Origin: Gordonia polyisoprenivorans
GTDB lineage: Bacteria > Actinomycetota > Actinomycetes > Mycobacteriales > Mycobacteriaceae
DNA: 64,000 nt
Reading direction: 5' to 3'
NCBI RefSeq assembly: GCF_017654315.1
Contig: NZ_CP072203.1
Span: 2,294,001 to 2,358,000 of the forward strand
Shown: in pieces, positions 36,024 through 45,574 of the stretch
Layout of the letters: every line of letters starts with the position of its first letter
Position numbering within the stretch: the stretch's first letter is position 1
Made by a program: the position numbers and the translations under genes
The notes under the pieces: model-generated
Seen by the model: only the letters and a program-made list of their open reading frames with translations
Databases searched by the model: none
What the model was told of the DNA's origin: nothing

Positions 36024-36065
36024 GAATGCGCGCTCGCTTGATCGGTTCGAGATCGGAGAAGTGTG

Positions 36066-37238
36066 ATGAGGGACCCAGTCATCGTGGCGCTGGCGCGGAC
36101 GCCGGTCGGCAAGCGGGGTGGGGGGCTTTCGGGTGTGCACGCTGTTGATGCCTCCGCCCAGGTGCTGACAGCCCTGGCCGAACGCGCGGGCATTGATCCA
36201 TCGATCGTCGACGATGTGCACTGGGGCAACGTCATCAGCGTCGGCCAGCAGTCCGGCAACGTTGGCCGCATGGCTGTGCTGGCCGCGAACTGGCCGGAAA
36301 GCGTCCCGGGATTCACCATCGATCGCCAGTGTGGCTCCTCGCAGCAGGCCATTTCGACTGCGGCCGCCACCGTGATCTCGGGACAGGCCGATGTGATCGT
36401 CGCAGGCGGCGTCGAGATGATGTCGAGCGTCCCGATGGGCGCAGCCACGGTCGAAGGCACCGGCGACATGGGTGGCTCCGCCGTCGACCGTTACGCTGAC
36501 GCACTCACCGCACCAGGATTCGGCGGGCGTTTCAATCAAGGGGTCGGGGCCGAACTCATCGCACGCGAGTGGAATCTATCGCGCACCCAGTTGGACGAGT
36601 ATTCGGTTCGGTCCCATGAGCGGGCAGCGAAGGCACAAGACGACGGCGCCTTCGTCGATGAGATCGTGGCGGTTCGAACCGCCGATGGAGTCGTTTCGTC
36701 GGATGAAGGAATCCGCCGCGGGTCGACAGTGGAAAAGCTGGGCACACTCAAGACCCCGTTCTTGGAAAATGGCAGTGTCACTGCGGGTAACGCATCTCAG
36801 ATCTCGGATGGGGCTGCGGCTCTGCTGATCACCACCTCGGAGAAAGCGGCTCAACTCGGGCTCGCGCCGCTTGCCCGTATTCACACCGCGGTGGTCACCG
36901 GAGACGACCCGGTCAAGATGCTGACCGGCCCCATTCCCGCAACGCATCTAGCGCTGACGCGGGCTGGTCTGTCCGTCGACGACATCGACGCGTTCGAGGT
37001 CAACGAGGCATTCGCATCGGTCCCGCTCGCGTGGCAGGCCGAGACGGGAGCGGTTGATGCTGTGCTCAACCCGCTCGGTGGTGCCATCGCATTGGGGCAT
37101 CCGCTCGGCGGATCGGGAGCCCGCATCGCCTCGACGCTGATCAGTCACCTCATTCGGACCGGGGGACGATTCGGACTGCAGACGATGTGCGAAGGCGGCG
37201 GCACGGCAAACGCGACCATTTACGAAATCCTTCGGTAA
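36066..37238 (+). CDS. Acetyl-CoA acetyltransferase family thiolase
   Basis: This thiolase of 390 residues has the nucleophilic Cys in RQCGSSQQAI (about residue 89), NEAFASVPL, GGAIALGHPLGGSGAR with the catalytic His, and the second Cys in TMCEGGGTANA. All condensing/cleaving residues are present, unlike the Ltp-type protein at 19316. It removes acetyl-CoA or a similar unit in beta-oxidation. ATG 36066 is preceded by CGGAGAAG at good distance. It begins the second catabolic set. Confidence 0.92.
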   Translation: MRDPVIVALARTPVGKRGGGLSGVHAVDASAQVLTALAERAGIDPSIVDDVHWGNVISVGQQSGNVGRMAVLAANWPESVPGFTIDRQCGSSQQAISTAAATVISGQADVIVAGGVEMMSSVPMGAATVEGTGDMGGSAVDRYADALTAPGFGGRFNQGVGAELIAREWNLSRTQLDEYSVRSHERAAKAQDDGAFVDEIVAVRTADGVVSSDEGIRRGSTVEKLGTLKTPFLENGSVTAGNASQISDGAAALLITTSEKAAQLGLAPLARIHTAVVTGDDPVKMLTGPIPATHLALTRAGLSVDDIDAFEVNEAFASVPLAWQAETGAVDAVLNPLGGAIALGHPLGGSGARIASTLISHLIRTGGRFGLQTMCEGGGTANATIYEILR

Positions 37239-38051
37239 GGTAAACACTCGATAGCGCGACGGTTGCGTGAGGCGGCTTGTCGAAGATAGAGACTCGTGCG
37301 CGCCTGAATTGGCATTGATTCGTTCTCCGGTCTACGGCGTCGGGTTCTGTCGCTCGGGCGAATAGTTCGTCGATTTCGAAATCGGGTGGGGACTTCGAGC
37401 GAGATGTCGACTGAGCATTCGGGCAACTGACCGACGTCGGTGTGGTGAGAGTGATCGCACATTGATTACAACCGCGAGTTGTGAGAATCCGTGGCTGAGT
37501 CCGATCATTCGAGTGTTACGCAAGATCGGCGCGACGAATACGCCGCCAGAGACATTCCGCCGCAACTCGGCCCGCTTCCGATCCGTGCTCGGCCGCCTGC
37601 CGATCGCCTTCGAGTTGGAATGAGCGAGGAAACTGCTGAATGCAGTGTCGGCCCCGGAGGCGTACCTCAGCGAATTGTTTCGGAATGTCCGCATTGTTTG
37701 AGCGTGGCCAGACGCGCACTCTGGGCTCCAAGCTGCAGGTGTGACTCTACGCTGATGGCTTTGCTGGGACCGGCTTTGCTGGGACACGCGCAATGGGCAT
37801 TGCGCTTCCCGGCGCTCCGAATGAACTCCCGGTGCAATGCCGACGAATGGTTCGTCGGAGTCCGATGGTGAATTTGTCGTCTCGACAACTTCTGGTCGGC
37901 ACGCGACGTGACGAGCGTGTGCACCGAGGCTACTGGGGAGGGTCCTTGGTGTCGGGGGCAAGCATCCGGCTTCAGGTCTGACCCGGCGGCCGTGACCCTA
38001 CGCGTTCGGCGTGTGCTGAAAAGTTCTGCTACACATCACAGACGCAGTGCG
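37239..38051. other. About 0.8 kb without a recognisable gene
   Basis: Reading frames on both strands are open in places (for example 37332-37961 on the minus strand, 209 residues), but their products are Ser/Arg/Pro-rich, lack any motif I know, and overlap each other. Codon third positions are less GC-rich than in neighbouring genes. It may be decayed coding sequence or acquired DNA. The end of the stretch holds the promoter of the amidohydrolase gene. Confidence 0.4.
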
Positions 38052-38062
38052 TTACAGTGTAA
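38052..38062. promoter_or_regulatory. TTACAGTGTAA operator upstream of the amidohydrolase
   Basis: The motif TTAC-AGT-GTAA followed by AGTAA lies 66 bases before the amidohydrolase start. An identical 17-base block (GTTACAGTGTAAAGTAA) occurs at 55107-55123, and a one-base variant at 44535-44545 upstream of a TetR gene. Confidence 0.6.
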
Positions 38063-38128
38063 AGTAATTGGTGCGGGAGGTCAGCCTCGCCGCCGGCAAC
38101 CTGATGTGACACTGGTAAAGGAGATCCC

Positions 38129-39232
38129 ATGACGAAGGCGATGCTCGCCACTGAGGCGCGGACAGAGGAAGGGAAGATCTGGGCGCACTCAGGCGACTCT
38201 CACCTTATGGAGCCCGACGACCTCTGGACCTCTCGACTTCCCAAGCGGCTGGCGGATCGCGCACCGCGATCGGAACGAGGCGAGAAGTACGAGATTCTTT
38301 ACATCGACGGCACACAGATCGACCGCCAGCTCAATGACTTCATGGACGCGATGCGGCCGCCGGGCTTCAAAGATCTGAAAATTCGCCTCCAAGACCTTGA
38401 TCAGGAAGGCGTTCGGTCGCAGTTGGCGTTCCCGTCGATGGGATTCTGGACGTGCAATATCCGCGACGTCGAACTTGAGAATGCGGTTGCCAGGGCCTGG
38501 AACGATTGGGCAATGGAAGACGTGATGTCGGCGCAGGACCGAATCTTCGCGCCCGCGATCGTTCCTCTGATGGACGTGGGCAACGCGGTCGCCGAAGCCG
38601 AGCGGGCTGCTGAGATGGGTTTCCAGGGTTTGTTCTTCCCATGCGGCATCGACGATGATCGAGCATGGGGTCTGGATCTATGGGAGCCGTTGTGGGCGAA
38701 GGCAGAAGAGCTGGGCTTGCCATTGACATTCCATATTGGGACTGGCGCACAGAATGTCGTTTATCGGGGCCCGGGCGGCGCCGTGGTGAACTATATGGAG
38801 ACCACCTACCCGGGTATGCGCGTTGTCACCCATTTGGTGGCAGGCGGTGCCCTTGACCGTCATCCTGATTTGAAGGTCCTGATCGCCGAGGGTGGGTCCG
38901 GTTGGGTTCCAGCCATTGGCGATCGGATGGACGAGGCATATCGGCAGCACGGTATGTTCGTGCGTCCTCGGTTGTCGCGCCTGCCGAGCGAGATCATTCG
39001 GCAGCAGGTGTACGCGTCGTTCCAACATGACATCAGTGGTGTTCAGGTCATCGAGGGCACCAAGTACTACAACGTGCTCTGGGGTGACGACTACCCGCAT
39101 CTCGAAGGCACTTACGGTCACACTCAGGAGACACTGCATACCCTGTTCGACGGTGTCGACACGAGTATCCGGGACCGAGTGCTGCACGGGTCGTTCGAAG
39201 AACTGTTCCCAGCGGTGGCCGCGGCGCCGTGA
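38129..39232 (+). CDS. Amidohydrolase family 2 (metal-dependent hydrolase/decarboxylase fold)
   Basis: This 367-residue protein has the N-terminal metal motif GDSHLMEP (about residues 22-29), THIGTG-type strand LTFHIGTG (about 194-201), LIAEGGSGWVP and a late Asp in WGDDYPHLEGT. This is the amidohydrolase-2 pattern shared by ring-cleavage hydrolases and gamma-resorcylate-type decarboxylases. RBS: AAAGGAG at 38117. The operator at 38052 and the downstream IS cluster leave it as a single-gene unit now; its former operon partners may lie at 53.7-59.6 kb. Confidence 0.88.
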   Translation: MTKAMLATEARTEEGKIWAHSGDSHLMEPDDLWTSRLPKRLADRAPRSERGEKYEILYIDGTQIDRQLNDFMDAMRPPGFKDLKIRLQDLDQEGVRSQLAFPSMGFWTCNIRDVELENAVARAWNDWAMEDVMSAQDRIFAPAIVPLMDVGNAVAEAERAAEMGFQGLFFPCGIDDDRAWGLDLWEPLWAKAEELGLPLTFHIGTGAQNVVYRGPGGAVVNYMETTYPGMRVVTHLVAGGALDRHPDLKVLIAEGGSGWVPAIGDRMDEAYRQHGMFVRPRLSRLPSEIIRQQVYASFQHDISGVQVIEGTKYYNVLWGDDYPHLEGTYGHTQETLHTLFDGVDTSIRDRVLHGSFEELFPAVAAAP

Positions 39233-39454
39233 CCGACCAAATCGCCGCGTGAAGATCCTCGCCTAGATCCGGCGAGGCCTGGGTGAGGTGGACGTGAAGA
39301 AACTGGGCAGGGTCGATACCCTGAGGGACAGCGGTCATCGTGGTCGTTCCTTTCGAGTTGGACGTAGAGAATTCACTCGAAGGATCACCTGATGGCCGCG
39401 CTCATCGTGGGAGGTTCGCGGCCACCGGGCAGGTCATACACCACTAAACAAAAC

Positions 39455-40014
39455 GGCTCTTCCTGATTGAGAGTGCCCGAGTGGGTGTGCGAGTCCACTA
39501 GATGTGGGTCCGATTCGGTGGTGAGCCGCCGCGCTCGTGGCGGGTCCTGTGGTGTGAAGATGAAAGCTCTCACACACCCATTCGAACACCAACAGGAACC
39601 ATGACGCAGCGTAGCGCTATTGCCGACACGATTTGCCGCACGATCGAACTCGGCGTCACCATCACCGACGCCGTCATCGACGGCGAAGACCGCACCCACC
39701 TGTTTTGCCAGCTCCTGGACCCGAAGGACCGCTGCCCGGCGTGTGAGCGGCCGGGCCGGTTGCGTGATCATGTCGACCGGGAGCTGGCCGATCTGCCGAT
39801 CGTGGGTCGCCCCACGCGGCTGCATGTGCAGGTTCCGCGCTACACATGTGTGAACGCAGCCTGCGCGACATCGGTGTTCCGGGCTGATCTCACGTCGATC
39901 GCCGCGCCACGAGCGCAGGTCACTCGCCGCACCACTACCTGGATCATGCGAGCGATGATCAGCGACAAGATGAGTGTGAAGGCCGTCGCGGCTGCGGTCG
40001 GGTTGAGCTGGAAC
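39455..40014 (+). mobile_element. Truncated ISL3-family element (left end only)
   Basis: The left terminus GGCTCTTCCTGATTGAGAGT closely matches the ends of the intact ISL3 element at 9146-10617. The element breaks off exactly where the IS3 element begins at 40015, and its right half is absent from the window. Confidence 0.85.
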
Positions 40015-40017
40015 TGA
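39601..40017 (+). pseudogene. ISL3-family transposase, N-terminal fragment
   Basis: The first 138 residues of an ISL3 transposase are present (start MTQRSAIADTICRTIELGV), with zinc motif CPAC and YTCVNAAC and the HTH region ending in VGLSWN. The stop TGA comes from the first bases of the IS3 inverted repeat. The fragment is similar along its length to the intact transposase at 9159-10469. Confidence 0.88.
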
Positions 40018-40062
40018 ACCGTCCTGGGTCTGGTGGAGACCGTGATCTCACCAGGAGTCGGT

Positions 40063-40389
40063 ATGGGAGCAGCACGAAAGTTTGACCAGGAGACTCGTGA
40101 GCGGGCAGTGAGGATGTATCACGATCGGCTGGCCGAGGTCGGTGGCGCGAAGTTGGCGGCGCGGCGCCATGTCGGGGAGATGCTTGACATCAATCCAGCG
40201 ACGTTGCGGAACTGGATCGGGAAGGACACGCCGGCCGTCTCGACCGCGAGTGCCTCATCGGCGGAGGCGCCGAGTGCTGAGCTGCGCGAGTTGCGCCGCG
40301 AGAACGCCGAATTACGCAGAGCCAACGAGATTTTGAAGACAGCGTCAGCGTTTTTCGCGGCGGCGGAGATCGACCGCCGACTGCACTGA
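40063..40389 (+). CDS. IS3-family transposase orfA (HTH subunit), copy 1
   Basis: This 108-residue protein has an HTH for DNA binding (residues about 6-50) and a leucine-zipper-like helix ELRELRRENAELRRANEIL before a C-terminal FFAAAEIDRR. ATG 40063 corresponds to the start in copy 2. The run GCGTTTTTC at about 40348-40356 could serve the -1 frameshift that normally fuses OrfA to OrfB in this family. Confidence 0.88.
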   Translation: MGAARKFDQETRERAVRMYHDRLAEVGGAKLAARRHVGEMLDINPATLRNWIGKDTPAVSTASASSAEAPSAELRELRRENAELRRANEILKTASAFFAAAEIDRRLH

Positions 40390-41323
40390 TCGTCGACTAC
40401 ATCGACGATCACAAGGACCGGTTCGGGGTCGATCCGATCTGCCGGGTACTCACCGAGTACGGAATGCAGATCGCCCCGTCCACCTACTACGCCCGCAAGA
40501 AGCGTGGTGTCGTCTCGGCGGCCGCGCTGGCCGAGGCGTACGCCGCACACGAGGTGTTCCGGCAGTTCACCAAGAACTGCAGTGTCTACGGGGTCCGCAA
40601 GATGCATCACCAGATGTGGCGAGCAGGACACCCGATGGGTCGCGATCAGGTGGGCCGGCTGATGGGGATCTGCGCCGATCTCCGGAGCTGTCCGGGGTTC
40701 TCACCGCACCGTCACCACCCATCGCGATGACAAAGCGCCACGATTCCCGGATCATGTTGACCGGCAATGGGATACACCAGATCGACCGGATCAGTGGTGG
40801 GTGGCCGACTTCACCTATGTGTGGACGTTGGCCGGGTTCGTGTACGTGTCGTTTCTCGTCGATGTGTTCTCCCGACGCATCCTCGGGTGGCGGGTCATGA
40901 CCAGCAAACACACGCCGTTGGTGACCAGTGTGGTCAAGCAAGCGTTGTTCACCCGAAGTAGATCTGTATTCGACTTCACTGCAACAGGTTTGGTGCACCA
41001 CAGCGACACCGGTTGAACCTGGTCAATATACGTCGTTGGCGTTTACCGCGGCTTTGCAGGAGGCCGACATCACCGGATCCATCGGATCGGTTGGCGATGC
41101 CCTCGACAACGCGCTGATGGAATCGACAATCGGGCTCTACAAGACCGAACTCATCAACACCAGTCGCACCTGGACCGACCGCGCCGAGGTCGAACGTGAG
41201 ACCGCAGCGTATGTGTTCTGGTTCAACACCGACCGCCTGCACTCCTCGCTGGGCTACTGCTCACCCATCGAATACGAGACGCGCTACCGTGAGAGCGCCA
41301 CCTCCGAGACGGAGGTGGCCTAA
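40374..41323 (+). pseudogene. IS3-family transposase orfB, broken, copy 1
   Basis: OrfB should run from the -1 frame (LIVDYIDDHKDRFGVDP) to ETEVA. It has two lesions. A lost base near 40680 splits GVRKMHHQMW...LMG from VTTHRDDKAPRF. An extra segment TGAACCTGGT near 41013-41022 puts a stop after GLVHHSDTG. The DDE residues are otherwise present (WWVADFTYVW, HHSD, ALMESTIGLYKTEL). Both lesions are identical in copy 2. Confidence 0.85.
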
Positions 41324-41353
41324 CCAGGTCTCCACCCAGTCCAGGACGGTTCA

Positions 41354-42703
41354 GGGATTGTCTGGCTGATATCAACCAGGTGCGTGCCGATCCGGGCGTG
41401 TTAGGGCCGGTGGCCTCGGATCCGACGGTGTCGCGGCTGATCTCCACGCTGGCCGCCGATGCGTCGGCGGCTTTGTCGGCGATCAACACCGCCCGCGCCG
41501 CCGCCCGCGCGCAGGCGTGGACCGCCGCCGGCGCCGCGGCCCCTAACCATGACCGTGATGTGCGGCATCCGTTGATCATCGATCTCGACGCCACCTTGGT
41601 GACCGCACACTCCGACAAAGAGCAGGCCACCCCACACTGGAAGAAGGCTTCGGGTTTCACCCGCTGTGCGCGTTCGCCGACCACCAAGCCGCCGGCACCG
41701 GTGAACCACTCGCCATCATGTTGCGGCCCGGTAATGCCGGGTCGAACACCGCTGCTGATCACATCAGCGTCGTCGAGCAGGCCCTGGCCCAAGTACCCGG
41801 CATCGACGGTTATCGGGTCGGGAAAGCCGTGTTGATCCGTACCGATTCGGCCGGCGGCACCCACGAATTCCTCGACTATCTGACCAGACGGCGGCTGGCC
41901 TACTCGGTCGGGTTCGGACTCACCGAGGCCATCGCCGAGATCATCGACCGACTGTCGCCGCAGGCGTGGACCCCGGCCTACGACGCCGACGGGGTCGAAC
42001 GCGACGGGGCGTGGGTCGCGGAACTGACGGGCATGCTGGACCTTTCGGGCTGGCCCGAGGGCATGCGGGTGATCGTGCGGAAAGAGAAACCGCATCCGGG
42101 CGCGCAGTTGCGGTTCACCGACTCCGACGGCATGCGACTGACCGCGTTCGCCACCAACACACCCCGCGGCCAGCTCGCCGAGCTGGAACTGCGCCACCGC
42201 CGGCGTGCGCGTTGCGAGGACCGCATCCGCACCGCCAAAGACTGCGGACTGACGAACCTTCCGCTGCACGGGTTTGATCAGAACCGCATCTGGTGTGCCA
42301 TCATCGCGCTCGCGTGCGAGGTGATCGCTTGGACCCAGATGCTCGCCTTCGACACCACCCCCGCCCGGCGGTGGGAACCCAAACGGCTACGACTACAAAT
42401 CTTTTCGATCGCCGCCCGACTGACCCGTCACGCGCGACGGACCCGACTCACACTCGCCGCCACCGCACCCCACCTCCAGTTGCTACTCGACGGGATCGCC
42501 CGACTCGCAGCACTTCCCGACCCCGGCTGACCCCCGGCCAGCCTGACCACCGACCGAAAGGACAACGCACTTCGGGGCCGTGAACCCCGACGCCCACCGA
42601 CGCTCGGCCACACACTCACGGCCCCGGTCCGGAATCCGGTCCTCAGACCACCGCACCGGACCGACTCACGCGGCGGGCGTCACCCCGCGAAACATCGAGG
42701 CTA
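41354..42703 (+). mobile_element. IS1380-family element remnant, 5' end deleted
   Basis: The left end and the first part of the transposase are missing; sequence begins at the IS3 boundary with DCLADINQVRADPG. The 170 bases after the transposase end in CGAGGCTAGG, compatible with the terminus of an IS1380-type element, where an IS5-family element then inserted at CTAG. The exact right end is an estimate. Confidence 0.7.
41356..42530 (+). pseudogene. IS1380-family transposase, truncated and frameshifted
   Basis: The first piece (to about 41650) reads GPVASDPTVSRLISTLAADA and the first Asp motif LIIDLDATLVTAHSDKEQA. After HWKK a base is missing (AAGAAGGCTTC for AAGAAGGGCTTC), and the rest continues in another frame with IMLRPGNAGSNTAADHI, VLIRTDSAGGTHEFLDYL and a C-terminal region to LPDPG. 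Both the N terminus and frame are lost, so it is inactive. Confidence 0.88.
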
Positions 42704-43677
42704 GGGCGTGTTTCCCATATGTGTGGTTCTGATGGGCGCATGCCGTTTTCGTGGCGATGATGACGTCGAGGTATCAAGTGTTCACCGACGAGCAGTGGGC
42801 ACGGATCGAACCACTGTTGCCGTCGAATGTGGGTAAGCGTGCGCATCCATGTGGTGAACATCGCCGAGTGGTCGAGGGCATGGCCTATCGGTACCGGACC
42901 GGAATTCCGTGGCGGGACTTGCCAGTTGAGGTGTTCGGGCCGTGGCAGACGGTGTGGAAACGTCATCGCCGCTATGCCCAGGACGGCACGTGGGACCGTG
43001 TGCTCGCGCACGTGCTCGCCGAGGCCGATACGGCTGGGCGGATCGACTGGAGACTGTCGGTGGACGCGACGATCGCGCGTGCGCATCAGGACGCGACGAA
43101 CACCTCGCGCCCTGATCAGGACACAGGGGGCAGCATCGAATCACAAGAACCCGCCCCGAACGGAGGTGAACCCGCAGGTCACGGGATCGGCAGGTCGCGG
43201 GGCGGGTTAACCACGAAAATTCATCGTGCCGTCGACGGGCGGGGACGACCATTGGTCAACATCGTCACTGGCGGCCAACGCAACGATGGCGCGATGCTCG
43301 CCGAGGTGCTCGCCGACATCCATGTTCCACGGATCGGTGTCGGTCGTGCGCGGACTCGTCCGGACGCGGTCCTGGCTGACAAGGCCTACGCCACCGGTGT
43401 CAATCGAGATATGCTGCGTGACAAGGGGATCAAAACAGTGATTCCGGAGAAGTCCACCCAGGTTACCTCGCGTAAGAAACGAGCGAGCAAGGGTGGCCGA
43501 CCACCCGCCTTCGACTCCGACCTCTACAAGGGCCGCAACGTCGTCGAGCGCTCATTCGCATGGTCCAAGCAATGGCGGGGACTGGCCACCCGATACGACA
43601 AACTCGCCATCACCTACCGGGCCGGTGTGACACTGAACGCGATCCTCAACTGGCTACAGCACTTGGGAGACACGCCC
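42704..43677 (+). mobile_element. IS5-family element 1, intact
   Basis: The ends are GGGCGTGTTTCCCA and its inverted GGGCGTGTCTCCCA. The element is flanked by CTAG on both sides (42701-42704 and 43677-43680), consistent with a 4-base target duplication at CTAG. It abuts the IS1380 remnant. Confidence 0.88.
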
Positions 43678-43680
43678 TAG
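42751..43680 (+). CDS. IS5-family transposase, single ORF
   Basis: This 309-residue transposase has the N-terminal domain YQVFTDEQWARIEPLLP, first catalytic Asp in LSVDATIARAHQ, GRSRGGLTTKIH, second Asp in VLADKAYA and the YRGRNVVER-like segment YKGRNVVERSFAWSKQW with the catalytic Glu. It is uninterrupted. Its TAG stop (43678-43680) lies in the flanking CTAG, outside the inverted repeat, so the target site supplies the stop codon. Confidence 0.92.
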   Translation: MAMMTSRYQVFTDEQWARIEPLLPSNVGKRAHPCGEHRRVVEGMAYRYRTGIPWRDLPVEVFGPWQTVWKRHRRYAQDGTWDRVLAHVLAEADTAGRIDWRLSVDATIARAHQDATNTSRPDQDTGGSIESQEPAPNGGEPAGHGIGRSRGGLTTKIHRAVDGRGRPLVNIVTGGQRNDGAMLAEVLADIHVPRIGVGRARTRPDAVLADKAYATGVNRDMLRDKGIKTVIPEKSTQVTSRKKRASKGGRPPAFDSDLYKGRNVVERSFAWSKQWRGLATRYDKLAITYRAGVTLNAILNWLQHLGDTP

Positions 43681-43800
43681 CTACACATAAGGCAAGTGCA
43701 ATGGCTGTGATCAATTCAATATATGGTTCGCCGCCTCTACGGCATCGGGTCAAGTGCCTTGTGGATATGGCGTCGGGAGTTGCGCGTCCTGGGGCCGAGA

Positions 43801-44469
43801 CTACTCCTGGCCGGCTTCCGTCGCGGCGTCCCTGATCCTCGCCCGTAAACCGTCGATGAGCGAGTCGATGCCGAAGCTGTAGTAGTCGGCGCCATGGAGC
43901 TCATCGAGATGCGCCGTGACTCGCGCCAGCGTGGGTGGCAACTCGGCGTCGTCCTTGTTCTCGACCGCGACCGTCACTTGATAGCGACCGAAGAGGTACG
44001 TGTGGATCATCGCGTATGCCAGTAGCACCTGTCGTTCCGGCAATCCGGCGCTGAGCATGATCTCCATCATCGCGTCGACGATGTGTTGGTGGGAATGCAG
44101 CATGCGCTGCAACAGCAATCCAGCGCTGTCGGGCTGCTTTCTCAACCTGCGATCGATGTTGTCGATGAGGGCACGTAGCCGAACGTCCCACGTCCCGGTG
44201 TCGGGAATCTCGACGTCGGCCAAGGTCGCGCGGGCAACGAGATCGAGAAGAGCTTGTTTGTCGGCGACATAGGAATAGACGGCCATTTGCGAACGGCCCA
44301 GCTCCCGCGACAGGCGACGCATAGAGAGTGCATCGAGGCCCTCAGCACGGATGACCGCCACGGCGGCCTCCACGATCTGGTCTTCACTCAGGGTCGGCGG
44401 CCGGCCCTTGGCGCGCAGAGTCCGCCGCGGGGCAGCAGAAACGTCTCCTTTGCCCTGGTGCCCAGTCAC
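43801..44469 (-). CDS. TetR-family transcriptional regulator, candidate for the TTACNGTGTAA sites
   Basis: This 222-residue regulator starts at GTG 44469 (MTGHQGKGD). An Arg/Lys/Pro-rich lead (RAKGRPPTLSEDQIVEAA) precedes the HTH LSMRRLSRELGRSQMAVYSYV (about residues 47-67). The C-terminal ligand domain has the TetR_C pattern DVRLRALIDNIDRRL. The operator-like motif TTACGGTGTAA lies 66 bases upstream of the start, suggesting autoregulation and control of the amidohydrolase and acyl-CoA dehydrogenase genes, which carry the same motif. Confidence 0.87.
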   Translation of the reverse strand: MTGHQGKGDVSAAPRRTLRAKGRPPTLSEDQIVEAAVAVIRAEGLDALSMRRLSRELGRSQMAVYSYVADKQALLDLVARATLADVEIPDTGTWDVRLRALIDNIDRRLRKQPDSAGLLLQRMLHSHQHIVDAMMEIMLSAGLPERQVLLAYAMIHTYLFGRYQVTVAVENKDDAELPPTLARVTAHLDELHGADYYSFGIDSLIDGLRARIRDAATEAGQE

Positions 44470-44796
44470 AGGCGAAGTCTACCCAGAGCGCATCTGCTTT
44501 GATTGCGGCCACTCGAGGTCGGCCAGCATAAGCATTACGGTGTAAGGTGGCGGGCGTGCGGTAGACGCGCGCGAGATCCGGTTCGCGCGGTGCCAGAAGT
44601 CATTTGGTGTTCCTTCAGAGTCGGGGTCTAGGACGGCTAGCCGAACTCCTCGACTGCGAGCGATCCCTTGCGCGCGCAGTCCGGGTCCAATCCAGCTCGG
44701 GTCCTCGTCGGAGCCCGGCCATGGGCGTCACGAAATGCCCAGCTTTTAGTCCCAATAGTGCAATTTTTGATCTGATACGAGGGCCTCGGAGTTTCG
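44470..44796. other. Intergenic region between two TetR genes
   Basis: These 327 bases hold the promoter side of the TetR gene at 43801-44469, with the palindrome at 44535, and the 3' flank of the next TetR gene. No convincing gene is seen. Confidence 0.5.
44535..44545. promoter_or_regulatory. TTACGGTGTAA operator upstream of the TetR gene
   Basis: TTAC-GGT-GTAA matches the sites at 38052 and 55108 except for one centre base. Its location at the promoter of a TetR gene fits the usual autoregulation of such repressors. Confidence 0.58.
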
Positions 44797-45420
44797 TCAG
44801 GTGATGTCGGGAGTCCGATATCCAGCGCCGTACAGGACAAACTGCGCGAGCATCGCCGTGATCGATGATCGGTCGGTCGAGCGCGGAAACAGGTCATTGC
44901 CGCTCATAGTTGCCCCGAGCACCACTGCCAACGTCAAGCGCACCGTGTCCTTGAGGTTGCCTCTCGCGCTGCTGTTGTTCGCGGCTGAATACCGATTGAT
45001 TCCGCGAACGAGGGCATCGAGGCAGGCGTCGAATGCCGGCTCGGCGTCGAGGCCAACGTCCTCGGAAGCATCTGCAGCCAGTGAGATGAGAATTCGGCGG
45101 TTCGCCATGCACAGGTCGTAAAGCCCGCTGACGAAGCGTTCGGTCACGTCGGTCGGGCCTTCGTCGGGATTCGATGCGATAGAACTCGCGAACTCGTACA
45201 TGTACCGGACCACCGGGCCGGCTGCGGCCACCTGGAACAATTCGGCCTTGGACGAAAAGTGACGGAATACCATGGATTCGGTGACGCCGGCTCGTTCGGC
45301 GATGGATCGAATGCTGGCACCCGCGAGGCCGGTGCAGGCGAACTCTTCGTAGGCCGCGTCGCGGATCAGCGAAAGTACCTCGGCGCTCGACCGTCGTTTG
45401 CGTGCGGTGTCTGACGTCAC
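44797..45420 (-). CDS. TetR-family transcriptional regulator
   Basis: This 207-residue regulator starts at GTG 45420 (MTSDTARKRR), with HTH ASIRSIAERAGVTESMVFRHF (about residues 34-54). Its C-terminal domain has the pattern RFVSGLYDLCMANRRILISLAADA. It is only distantly similar to the neighbouring TetR. It lies between IS clusters with no obvious target gene next to it. Confidence 0.87.
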   Translation of the reverse strand: MTSDTARKRRSSAEVLSLIRDAAYEEFACTGLAGASIRSIAERAGVTESMVFRHFSSKAELFQVAAAGPVVRYMYEFASSIASNPDEGPTDVTERFVSGLYDLCMANRRILISLAADASEDVGLDAEPAFDACLDALVRGINRYSAANNSSARGNLKDTVRLTLAVVLGATMSGNDLFPRSTDRSSITAMLAQFVLYGAGYRTPDIT

Positions 45421-45574
45421 GCCTCGATGATCGCATGGACGCCAACGCGAAGGGGTCGGGCTTGCCTGGGGGCGAATGCCTGCGTGGTGATTCCTGACTC
45501 ATCTCATTTTCGTTGGATCCGTGATTCGCGGCGCCGTGAACTGGGGTGATGGGTCTGCAGATGGACGCTTACAG

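Larger units (their letters stand above)
40015..41353 (+). mobile_element. IS3-family element, copy 1
   Basis: This 1339-bp element is bounded by imperfect 27-bp inverted repeats beginning TGAACCGTCCTGG. Flanking bases (AAC on the left, GGG on the right) do not form a target duplication. The left flank is an ISL3 fragment and the right flank an IS1380 fragment, so it probably arose by recombination between two copies. Copy 2 (47740-49082) is nearly identical; it differs by a 4-base AATG insertion before orfA and a few substitutions. Confidence 0.92.

Noticed and set aside
37332..37961. 209-codon minus-strand frame in the 0.8-kb gap
   Set aside because: No recognisable domain, Ser/Arg-rich composition, overlap with an equally open plus-strand frame and no ribosome binding site. 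I left it as unassigned sequence.
39259..39280. Possible terminator CCTCGCC-tagatc-CGGCGAGG after the amidohydrolase
   Set aside because: The stem has only seven or eight pairs and no T-run, so it is too weak to list with the stronger stems.
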